A stretch of DNA of 5,188 bases from Minisyncoccota bacterium. GTDB taxonomy: Bacteria; Patescibacteriota; Minisyncoccia; Moranbacterales; GCA-2747515. Under the pieces are notes generated by a model, which saw only the letters and a program-made list of their open reading frames with translations, did not search any database and was not told the DNA's origin. Numbering within the stretch: position 1 is the stretch's first letter; each line of letters begins with the position of its first letter. Made by a program: the position numbers and the translations under genes. This document shows positions 1-5,188 of this stretch, piece after piece. The stretch spans positions 1 to 5,188 of the forward strand of contig CALIRC010000118.1 of assembly GCA_938044295.1 (NCBI GenBank), in the 5' to 3' direction.

Positions 1-38
1 ACAACCTGGTGACAGGTTCAATTCGTGTACCAATGTAA
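1..38 (+). CDS. hsdS: C-terminal tail of probable type I restriction specificity subunit HsdS (5' partial)
   Basis: Reading from base 3, the window opens with the residues NLVTGSIRVPM followed by TAA at 36-38. Many type I specificity subunits end in a closing helix followed by a tail of the form L-(V/L)-T-G-x-(I/V)-R-V, so this short tail fits HsdS. The immediate downstream presence of hsdR supports the reading. HsdS would carry the two target recognition domains that choose the DNA site for the HsdM methylase and the HsdR nuclease. Only 11 residues are visible, so the call rests on this tail motif and on context. The next gene starts 3 nt after the stop, implying a shared transcript. Confidence 0.62.
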   Translation, partial: NLVTGSIRVPM

Positions 39-41
39 TTT

Positions 42-242
42 ATGAAAAAGAAAATTCAAGCTATTTTTGGAATTATTTTTATAGTACTGATGGTATGTAG
101 CTTTACTCCGTACAAAGAATGGTGTGTGAAATGCTACGTCATCACAATTAATATGACACTCACACCAGTCGTACAGTTTCTTTTTCAGAACAAAGTTGAT
201 CGTACAACTGACAGACTTGAGAAAGTAAATGAACAGCTATAA
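42..242 (+). CDS. Small membrane-anchored protein with CxxC motif, function unknown
   Basis: This 66-residue protein is not recognised as a member of any family. It has a lysine-rich start (MKKK), then a strongly hydrophobic segment at about residues 7-21 that could be a transmembrane anchor or an uncleaved signal. C19 is followed by a CxxC pair (C28, C31) just after that segment, and a second moderately hydrophobic stretch spans about 32-48. The tail (about 51-66) is charged and looks like an amphipathic helix (DRTTDRLEKVNEQL). The LMVC around C19 is a poor lipobox because valine sits at -1, so a lipoprotein is unlikely. The ATG is 3 nt after the presumed hsdS stop, no Shine-Dalgarno motif is visible, and the next gene follows 15 nt after its TAA. 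Tight spacing inside a co-directional operon and a sensible anchor-plus-polar-tail architecture support a real gene. It could be a membrane-acting effector, an immunity-type partner of the next gene, or neutral cargo; the sequence does not decide. Confidence 0.68.
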   Translation: MKKKIQAIFGIIFIVLMVCSFTPYKEWCVKCYVITINMTLTPVVQFLFQNKVDRTTDRLEKVNEQL

Positions 243-257
243 ATAATACATACAAAT

Positions 258-479
258 ATGAAAGCCTACACCGATCAAAACAATGACTCAAACATCCAGT
301 CATATGACACTGGGGAGAGCTGGATTACTGTTACGTTTAGAGGTAGATCTTGCTATACATATACGTACAGAAGTGCAGGCCTTTCTACTGTAGAGGAAAT
401 GAAGCGCTTAGCATCCTGTGGTGACGGACTAAATGCATACATCAATAAGCACAAGCCAAAATACCATTCTAAATCCTAA
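258..479 (+). CDS. KTSC-domain-like small protein
   Basis: This 73-residue soluble protein resembles the KTSC domain, named for its occurrence at the C-terminus of some lysyl-tRNA synthetases and also found as a stand-alone domain in bacteria and phages. The pattern is a tyrosine near the start (Y16), a strand SWITVTF (21-27), an aromatic strand CYTYTY (32-37), a helix VEEMKRLA (45-52), then glycine-rich CGDGLNAYINKH (54-65). The segments YTYRSAG, EEMKRLA and GLNxYIN match the flavour of stand-alone KTSC proteins I recall from phage-related loci. The domain's biochemical role is not established. The gene lies 15 nt after the small membrane protein and 9 nt before hsdR, so it should be cotranscribed with the restriction genes. 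No Shine-Dalgarno motif precedes the ATG, and no alternative start exists before residue 47. Domain assignment is from memory of the family pattern, not a profile search. Confidence 0.74.
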   Translation: MKAYTDQNNDSNIQSYDTGESWITVTFRGRSCYTYTYRSAGLSTVEEMKRLASCGDGLNAYINKHKPKYHSKS

Positions 480-488
480 TGCAAACAT

Positions 489-3400
489 ATGAGTATATCA
501 GACATCGATTTCGATGAAGTTCGTCAATCACAGCTTCCATTCGTAGAGGTGCTTCTCGCACTCGGCTACACATACATTTCACGTGCAGACGTGAATCTGC
601 AACGCGGAGGTGATACGCGAAAGTTTCTCTTGCATGATATTGCACTGACAGCACTGATGCAGATCAATAGCTATGAACATGATGGAGAGACGCATAAATT
701 TTCCGAGAAGGATGTACTTGCTGCAGTAGATGAGCTTGAGAACATCCCATTGGAAGGTTTGATCGATACGTCGGCGGAAGTATATAAGATGCTGATGCCT
801 TCTACGGGTGGAAAAACAATTCGCGTTGCGCATGGTGGGAAAAATATATCAAAGAATTTCAAATTCATTGATTTCGAGAATGTTGATCGTAATGCATTTC
901 ACGTGAGTGTGGAGTTTGAGGCAAGCGGGAAAAAAGATATTCGTCCAGATATTGTCATCTTTGTAAATGGCATACCATTTAGCATTGTCGAGAATAAGCG
1001 AGCAAGTGTGGGTGTGGAAAAATCACTTCAGCAAATGCATCGCAATCAGAGCGCTCAGAGGTGCCCAAAGCTTTTCGTCTATCCACAACTTCTCATAGGT
1101 ACTAATGGGAAGGATTTTCGTTATGGCACAACAGGCACGCCGCCAGCATTTTATGCGCAGTGGCGAGAAAAAGATCATGAGAAAGATGTAGAAAAAAAAT
1201 CTGCTGCACTGAGTGGACAAAATATTGACAGCTCTCTTTATGCCACCATCTTAGGTGATTTGGATGTTTCGCCAGATTATGAGCAGAAAACTGACAGAAA
1301 GCCTACTGAACAGGATAGGAGTATCTGTGCGCTTTTTGAGAAAGAGCGACTTCTAGATTTAACAAAGAATTTCATCCTCTATGACGCAGGTATAAAGAAA
1401 ATCATGCGTTATCAACAGTACTTCGCAATCAAAAAAACGCAAGATCGTATCGCGCGGGAAAAAGAGAGTGTCACAGGAATGCGACGTGAGGGTGGCTTGC
1501 TATGGCACACTCAGGGTTCGGGAAAATCTCTCACAATGGTCATGTTTGTGCGAGCGCTCATCGAAGATTCTACGATTATTAATCCTCGTATCCTGATTGT
1601 CACAGATCGTAAAGATCTTGATCGACAAATCCGTAATACATTTCGAAATGCCGGGCTGAAAAAAGATGTGATCCAGGCACGAACAGGCTCTCATCTTCTG
1701 GAGCTTATACAAAAAAAAGAATTAGCTGTTGTAACAACTCTTATTCATAAATTTCAAAGCGCATCCAAAAAGAAAACAGGTTTTGTCGATGACGATAAAA
1801 ATATCTTTGTACTTATTGATGAAGCGCATCGCTCTCAAGGTGGTGATGCAAACCTTGAGATGAATCGTATCATTCCAAATGCATGCTACATAGCATTTAC
1901 TGGAACACCTCTTCTTAAGCGTGAGAAGTCACAGAATAAATTTGGGAGTTTTATCGATAAATATACCATTGACGATGCGCTCTCTGATGAGATTATCCTA
2001 CCGCTTATCTATGAGGGTCGTTTTGTAGATCTCACACAAGACAGAGACGAAATCGATCGCATGACCGAGCGTTTGACAAGTGATTTGAGCGATGAGCAGA
2101 AAAAAAAGCTTCAAAAAATGGTGGAAAAGAAGATTATTGCAGATAATCCACGACGCATTGTGGAGATCGCACATGATATTGAAAGGCATTTCATCGACCG
2201 ATTGCAAGGAACAGGATTGAAGGCGCAAATAGTTGCTCCTTCAAAATATAGTGCTACTATTTTCCAAAAATACTTTGAAGAGCAGGCAAAGATTAAGACT
2301 GCCCTTGTGATTTCAGATGAGAATGGAATCATTGATGAAAAAGATGAGCATAAAACAGAGGTTGATGATTACCTCAAGAAAGTCAAAGATGCCTATCAAA
2401 GTCTCAAGAAGTATGAGGAAAGTGTTGTCGATAGTTTTACGCACAATGAAGACGGGATAGAGATCATCATCGTTGTCGATAAACTTCTCACTGGATTTGA
2501 TGCACCGCGTAATACTGTCCTTTACCTCGCAAAGGAATTGCGAGATCACAACCTTTTACAAGCAATTGCTCGAGTCAATCGATTACATGACAATCCTTTG
2601 TTGCCAAAAACATCTGGGTATATCGTTGACTACAGTGAAAATGCTACACATATAAAAAGTGCGATGGAACTTTTTGGTAGCTACGATAGCGAAGATGTAG
2701 AAAGTGCATTAACTGATGTCACACAGAAAGTTGCAAGCCTTGATGCTCAATATGGAAAACTACATGATCTTTTCAACGGAGTGGCCGCAGATGATGAGTC
2801 ATACCTTGCTCATCTTAGCGATGAACAAAAAAGAAAAGAATTTTATACGGAATTACGGTCTTTTTTGACAGAGTTTAGTGAGTGTATGAGCTTGCAAGGA
2901 TTTGCACATGCGACTGAAAAAACGGATATGTATCGCAAGGAGCTTAAAAAATACATGGAGCTACGAAAAATTGTGAGCTTGAAGTACGCAGAAAGTGTAG
3001 ATTTTGGTAAGTACAAAATTGCCTTAACACAGATTATGGATGATAACATCAAGGCACACGAGGCAGAGCTTCTTACTCATGAAATCAATATTACTGATCG
3101 AGAAGTATTTGAGGAGGCTATTGAAAATCTTGGATCAGATAAATCGAAGGCTGAAGCAATTGCCCATCAAACGAAGCGAACAATTACAGAGAACATTAAG
3201 AAAGATCCTATTTTTTATACGCACTTTTCGCAAAAGATTAGTGAGCTCATAGATAAGATGCGAGAGCAAAAAATCTCAGATATCGAAGCATTAAAAGAAG
3301 CAAGGAAAATTAATGATGAGGTACTTGGAAAAAAAGATGAAAATATTCCACCAGATATTTACTCAAAAGAAGGTGCGGATATACTTTTTCGCAGTCTTTC

Positions 3401-3665
3401 TGATGTGGTGGGACTTGATAACATTACTACGAAGCAATTATGCACAACTACATTGGCTATTCATCATATCATCGTAGAGAATGCGATTGTAGATTGGTGG
3501 CATAATGCAGAGTCTAAGCGTAGAATGCAAGCGTCTATTGATGACTATCTTTACGATACAGTACACGAGGAAATGGGTGTTGCACTTTCTGCAGATCAAA
3601 TAGACTCAATTGCTGAGGAGATGATTGAACTAGCGATGAACAATAGAGAATTCTTTCACTTATGA
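489..3665 (+). CDS. hsdR: Type I restriction endonuclease subunit R (HsdR)
   Basis: This 1058-residue protein is the ATP-dependent DNA translocase and nuclease of a type I system; with HsdM and HsdS it binds unmethylated sites, pulls DNA and cuts at a distance. Length is close to EcoR124I HsdR (about 1040), so it appears complete. The N-terminal PD-(D/E)xK nuclease is seen as RPDIVIF with D154, then E168-N169-K170 about 14 residues later. The SF2 motor follows: Walker A HTQGSGKS (340-347), DEAH box VLIDEAH (441-447), motif III FTGTP (470-474), motif V VVDKLLTGFDAP (662-673) and motif VI QAIARVNR (691-698). The remaining 330 or so residues are the helical region that docks on the methylase. 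All catalytic residues seem intact, so it should be active. ATG 489 is 9 nt after the KTSC gene stop; the ATG at 479 is in another frame and soon hits a stop. Three runs of eight adenines lie inside the gene. It ends in TGA, overlapping the next start. Confidence 0.97.
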   Translation: MSISDIDFDEVRQSQLPFVEVLLALGYTYISRADVNLQRGGDTRKFLLHDIALTALMQINSYEHDGETHKFSEKDVLAAVDELENIPLEGLIDTSAEVYKMLMPSTGGKTIRVAHGGKNISKNFKFIDFENVDRNAFHVSVEFEASGKKDIRPDIVIFVNGIPFSIVENKRASVGVEKSLQQMHRNQSAQRCPKLFVYPQLLIGTNGKDFRYGTTGTPPAFYAQWREKDHEKDVEKKSAALSGQNIDSSLYATILGDLDVSPDYEQKTDRKPTEQDRSICALFEKERLLDLTKNFILYDAGIKKIMRYQQYFAIKKTQDRIAREKESVTGMRREGGLLWHTQGSGKSLTMVMFVRALIEDSTIINPRILIVTDRKDLDRQIRNTFRNAGLKKDVIQARTGSHLLELIQKKELAVVTTLIHKFQSASKKKTGFVDDDKNIFVLIDEAHRSQGGDANLEMNRIIPNACYIAFTGTPLLKREKSQNKFGSFIDKYTIDDALSDEIILPLIYEGRFVDLTQDRDEIDRMTERLTSDLSDEQKKKLQKMVEKKIIADNPRRIVEIAHDIERHFIDRLQGTGLKAQIVAPSKYSATIFQKYFEEQAKIKTALVISDENGIIDEKDEHKTEVDDYLKKVKDAYQSLKKYEESVVDSFTHNEDGIEIIIVVDKLLTGFDAPRNTVLYLAKELRDHNLLQAIARVNRLHDNPLLPKTSGYIVDYSENATHIKSAMELFGSYDSEDVESALTDVTQKVASLDAQYGKLHDLFNGVAADDESYLAHLSDEQKRKEFYTELRSFLTEFSECMSLQGFAHATEKTDMYRKELKKYMELRKIVSLKYAESVDFGKYKIALTQIMDDNIKAHEAELLTHEINITDREVFEEAIENLGSDKSKAEAIAHQTKRTITENIKKDPIFYTHFSQKISELIDKMREQKISDIEALKEARKINDEVLGKKDENIPPDIYSKEGADILFRSLSDVVGLDNITTKQLCTTTLAIHHIIVENAIVDWWHNAESKRRMQASIDDYLYDTVHEEMGVALSADQIDSIAEEMIELAMNNREFFHL

Positions 3666-3667
3666 AA
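3660..3667 (+). promoter_or_regulatory. hsdR stop / metallopeptidase start overlap (ATGA), translational coupling site
   Basis: The hsdR stop TGA (3663-3665) and the next ATG (3662-3664) share bases in an ATGA arrangement. No Shine-Dalgarno-like purine motif stands at the usual distance upstream, so ribosomes terminating on hsdR probably re-initiate here. This would keep metallopeptidase output tied to HsdR output. Confidence 0.7.
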
Positions 3668-4366
3668 AAGAAAATTGATTATGGGACATATTCATATGAG
3701 TATCATCTCATCTTGCAGGAGCGGAAGACACTAAGTCTCACTGTCGAACCAAATTGCTCCATAGTGTTGAAAGCACCATTAGGTATTGCCGAGGAAAAGA
3801 TTGATACCTTTTTGAAGAAAAAGTGGCAGTGGCTTGAAAAACAACTGTGCTTTTTTAGTCAGTTTTCTACGCAGGAAAAACAGAAAATGTCTTTGTCAGG
3901 TGAGAGCCACTTATATCTGGGTAGGCAGTACAAGTTGCTTGTTGTGCGAGGTAAATCAGATCATGTGACTTTATCTTGTGGCAAGATACAAATCACTACG
4001 ACAAATAGAGTACGAGATTCAGAGTACAATAAGAAACTTCTTGATACGTGGTATAAAGATCGTGCGCAGGTTATTTTTTCTGATTGCTACACAGCGATGT
4101 CTAAAAAGTTCTCTTACGAGACGATGCCATCACTCTCTATAAGAAAAATGAACAAAAGATGGGGTAGCTATACCAAAGACAATAAAATACTTCTTAACCA
4201 AAAACTCATCTTTACGTCTAAGAAATGCATCGAATATGTGATCGTGCATGAGCTTTGCCATGTTGAGCATAGACTTCATACTTCACAGTTTTTCTCGCTA
4301 TTAAAAAAGAAATATCCTCGATGGCAAGAGGTTAAACATTGTCTAGAAATGCGTTTTGCTAAATAG
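3662..4366 (+). CDS. YgjP/DUF45 (COG1451) zinc metallopeptidase, restriction-associated
   Basis: This 234-residue protein belongs to the YgjP-like DUF45 family of predicted metal-dependent hydrolases, related to SprT/WLM zincins. The zinc-binding, catalytic core is HELCH (196-200) followed by H203 and H206, giving the family's HExxH-x2-H-x2-H pattern with E197 as the expected general base. The upstream family signature RKMNKRWGSYT (161-171) and the strand pair leading to LLNQKLIF (177-184) are also present. The N-terminal half has the usual beta-rich region ending near YLGRQYKL (85-92). Length is typical (about 230-240), and no membrane segment or signal is seen, so it is cytoplasmic. The ATG overlaps the hsdR TGA by 4 nt (ATGA), implying translational coupling. 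Family members are, as far as I recall, common neighbours of type I restriction genes, but their substrate is not established. Processing or turnover of HsdR or of another operon product is an inference. It ends with TAG. Confidence 0.93.
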   Translation: MKKKIDYGTYSYEYHLILQERKTLSLTVEPNCSIVLKAPLGIAEEKIDTFLKKKWQWLEKQLCFFSQFSTQEKQKMSLSGESHLYLGRQYKLLVVRGKSDHVTLSCGKIQITTTNRVRDSEYNKKLLDTWYKDRAQVIFSDCYTAMSKKFSYETMPSLSIRKMNKRWGSYTKDNKILLNQKLIFTSKKCIEYVIVHELCHVEHRLHTSQFFSLLKKKYPRWQEVKHCLEMRFAK

Positions 4367-4397
4367 TTTTATCTAAAAAGTAGTATCAAAGATAAAG
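4367..4397 (+). repeat. A/T-rich inverted repeat just after the metallopeptidase stop
   Basis: TTTATCT (4368-4374) is perfectly complementary to AGATAAA (4390-4396) across a 15-nt loop, and a G-U pair at 4367/4397 could extend it. The position directly after the last gene of the operon fits an RNA 3'-end stem, but the stem is weak and no U-tract follows, so a terminator role is only a possibility. Confidence 0.35.
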
Positions 4398-4520
4398 ACA
4401 TTAAAAAGGTTCAAAGATATCTACCAGAAAGAATACAACACGAGACTGTCTTGGGTTGAGGTATAGGAATTAGCTAAAAATCTTGTCGTTCGTCCGCCAC
4501 CACATGCATTACTGAAGTGA

Positions 4521-4559
4521 CGAAGCAAAAGGAGTCACATAATCTTATGTTTTGCATCG
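4521..4559. repeat. Imperfect inverted repeat (9 of 10 pairs) in convergent region
   Basis: CGAAGCAAAA (4521-4530) pairs with TTTTGCATCG (4550-4559) at 9 of 10 positions, with a single A-A mismatch. Inside the loop, the bases ACAT (4537-4540) and ATGT (4547-4550) could form a small inner stem, although base 4550 is shared with the outer stem. An alternative stem GTGAC/GTCAC (4517-4521, 4534-4538) competes with it. The element lies 61 nt past the flavoprotein stop when read on the - strand. It may help end transcripts from one or both sides or may be part of a dispersed repeat; neither is shown by the sequence. Confidence 0.4.
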
Positions 4560-4580
4560 GAAGGTATTGATGAGTTTTAC

Positions 4581-4609
4581 TAAGCTTAGGTTTATAGTCC
4601 GCAAGCTTA
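4581..4609. repeat. Inverted repeat downstream of the flavoprotein gene
   Basis: TAAGCTT (4581-4587) and AAGCTTA (4603-4609) form a perfect 7-bp stem with a 15-nt loop. Read on the - strand this lies about 10 nt after the flavoprotein stop codon, a normal place for a 3'-end hairpin. No T-run follows on either strand, so it is at best an atypical terminator. Each arm also contains the self-complementary AAGCTT. Confidence 0.35.
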
Positions 4610-4619
4610 ACGCTCCCGA

Positions 4620-5188
4620 TTAGCAATCATTTGCAGCTACCCAGGCTGTGGTCCAGGCTAGTTGGAGGGAGTAGCCGCCTGAGGGGCGGTTGATGCAGAG
4701 CGTATCTCCAGTTAGGTAGAGGTTTGGGTATATTCTGGAGGTCATGTTTGTGAAGTTTACTTCCTCGGGAATTACGCCGCCGTCAGCTATGACAGCTTTT
4801 TCATAATTGAGGGTCCCTGTCGTGTGAAAGGTGGTATTTTTTATTTGTTTGATGAGAGTTTTTCGTTGATCTTTGGTAACATCATGTATCGATGCGCTTT
4901 CTAGTTGCGGATTGATCTTTTCTATGAGGTGTTTTGAGAGATTTCGTGGGAGGATTTCTGGTAAGACGTTTTTGCATTTTTTGTTTTTGTTTTTTTCGAA
5001 AAGTTCTAGGATTTTTTTATCTAGTTGAGTCTGCGAAAGTTGTGGGGATAAGTCTATCGATGTTTGTACATTTCCGTCTTTGAGGAGTGTGTTTACTTTT
5101 TTGGCGTGATTGAGAATTAGAGGTCCAGATAATCCAAAGTGTGTTAGGAGGATGTTTCCGGAGGCTACTATTTTTTTGTGGTTAGTTT
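4620..5188 (-). CDS. BaiN/YhiN/HI0933-family FAD-dependent oxidoreductase, C-terminal half (5' truncated by window edge)
   Basis: Reading the - strand from the window edge gives 188 residues without a stop, ending in TAA at 4620-4622. The fragment starts in a typical HI0933-family stretch, GNILLTHFGLSGP (fragment residues 10-22), continues through a helical insert rich in lysine and asparagine (about 60-75), and reaches the family hallmark KAVIADGGV (130-138). It closes with the FAD-contacting end region, LYLTGDTLCINRPSGGYSLQLAWTTAWVA (156-184). Family members are about 390-420 residues, so roughly the N-terminal half, including the Rossmann GxGxxG dinucleotide motif, lies beyond the window. 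These flavoproteins carry names such as aminoacetone oxidase family or NAD(P)/FAD-dependent oxidoreductase, but the physiological reaction of most members is unknown; BaiN was linked to bile-acid metabolism in a gut Clostridium, which should not be carried over here. It is cytoplasmic, convergent with the restriction operon and unlikely to be functionally tied to it. Confidence 0.92.
   Translation of the reverse strand, partial: TNHKKIVASGNILLTHFGLSGPLILNHAKKVNTLLKDGNVQTSIDLSPQLSQTQLDKKILELFEKNKNKKCKNVLPEILPRNLSKHLIEKINPQLESASIHDVTKDQRKTLIKQIKNTTFHTTGTLNYEKAVIADGGVIPEEVNFTNMTSRIYPNLYLTGDTLCINRPSGGYSLQLAWTTAWVAANDC

Larger units (their letters stand above)
4367..4619. other. Convergent intergenic region, no gene recognised
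   Basis: These 253 nt separate the 3' ends of the + strand restriction operon and the - strand flavoprotein gene. No tRNA, CRISPR repeat or convincing reading frame is seen. The first 110 nt are A-rich; a short GC-richer patch (CGTCCGCCACCACATGC, 4491-4507) follows, then imperfect hairpins. No stem followed by a clear T-run exists, so canonical intrinsic terminators for either gene are not evident. One + strand frame gives protein-like fragments, EYNTRLSWVEV before TAG at 4464 and ELAKNLVVRPPPHALLK before a TGA, which could be a decayed coding remnant or chance. Confidence 0.6.

Noticed and set aside
92..101. Lipoprotein cleavage site in the 66-residue protein
   Set aside because: The residues before C19 are L-M-V; valine at -1 does not fit a lipobox, so a plain membrane segment is preferred.
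479..517. ATG at 479 overlapping the KTSC gene stop as an alternative hsdR start
   Set aside because: It is in a different frame from hsdR and reaches a stop after about a dozen codons; ATG 489 is the first in-frame start.
469..3252. Several short open frames, mostly on the - strand, within the hsdR span (for example 579-833, 1998-2228, 2313-2549, and + strand 3040-3252)
   Set aside because: They lie inside a full-length, motif-complete HsdR, have no recognisable domains or sensible spacing, and look like antisense or out-of-frame shadows.
3663..3665. Alternative genetic code with UGA read as glycine
   Set aside because: The TGA closes hsdR exactly at its expected length and at the start of the next gene, and glycines are encoded by GGN throughout.
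4406..4430. GGTTCAAA resembling a tRNA T-loop
   Set aside because: No matching acceptor, D or anticodon stems can be found around it.
1..5188. CRISPR array, insertion sequence ends or integrase attachment site
   Set aside because: No regularly spaced repeats, transposase-like frames, or tRNA-anchored direct repeats are visible.

Overview
The window carries the 3' part of a type I restriction-modification operon on the + strand, followed by a short convergent intergenic region and the 3' half of an unrelated flavoprotein gene on the - strand. No marker gene is present, so taxonomy is inferred. Moderate-to-low GC, no recognisable Shine-Dalgarno motif in front of any of the four complete genes, very tight packing and a BaiN/HI0933-type flavoprotein with a C-terminal RPSGGYSLQ motif together suggest an uncultivated bacterium, plausibly of the Patescibacteria/CPR. 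UGA is used as a stop (end of hsdR), which argues against the code-25 lineages (Gracilibacteria, Absconditabacteria).

Layout: (1) 1-38, the last 11 codons and stop of an upstream gene, with a tail (NLVTGSIRVPM) that fits the C-terminus of a type I specificity subunit, HsdS; (2) 42-242, a 66-residue membrane-anchored protein with a CxxC motif, not recognised; (3) 258-479, a 73-residue KTSC-domain-like protein; (4) 489-3665, a full-length HsdR with nuclease and SF2 motor motifs intact; (5) 3662-4366, a YgjP/DUF45 zinc metallopeptidase overlapping hsdR by 4 nt; (6) 4367-4619, a convergent non-coding region with imperfect hairpins; (7) 4620-5188 (-), the C-terminal half of a BaiN/YhiN/HI0933 flavoprotein, open at the window edge.

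Items 1-5 are co-directional with gaps of 3, 15 and 9 nt and then a 4-nt overlap, so they very likely form one transcript; hsdM and most of hsdS should lie just upstream. HsdR is the motor and nuclease. The metallopeptidase belongs to a family often found beside type I restriction genes and may process or control a system component (inference). The most unusual element is the two-gene cassette between hsdS and hsdR, the position that in some type I loci holds an accessory effector such as the PrrC anticodon nuclease. Its function cannot be read from sequence alone.
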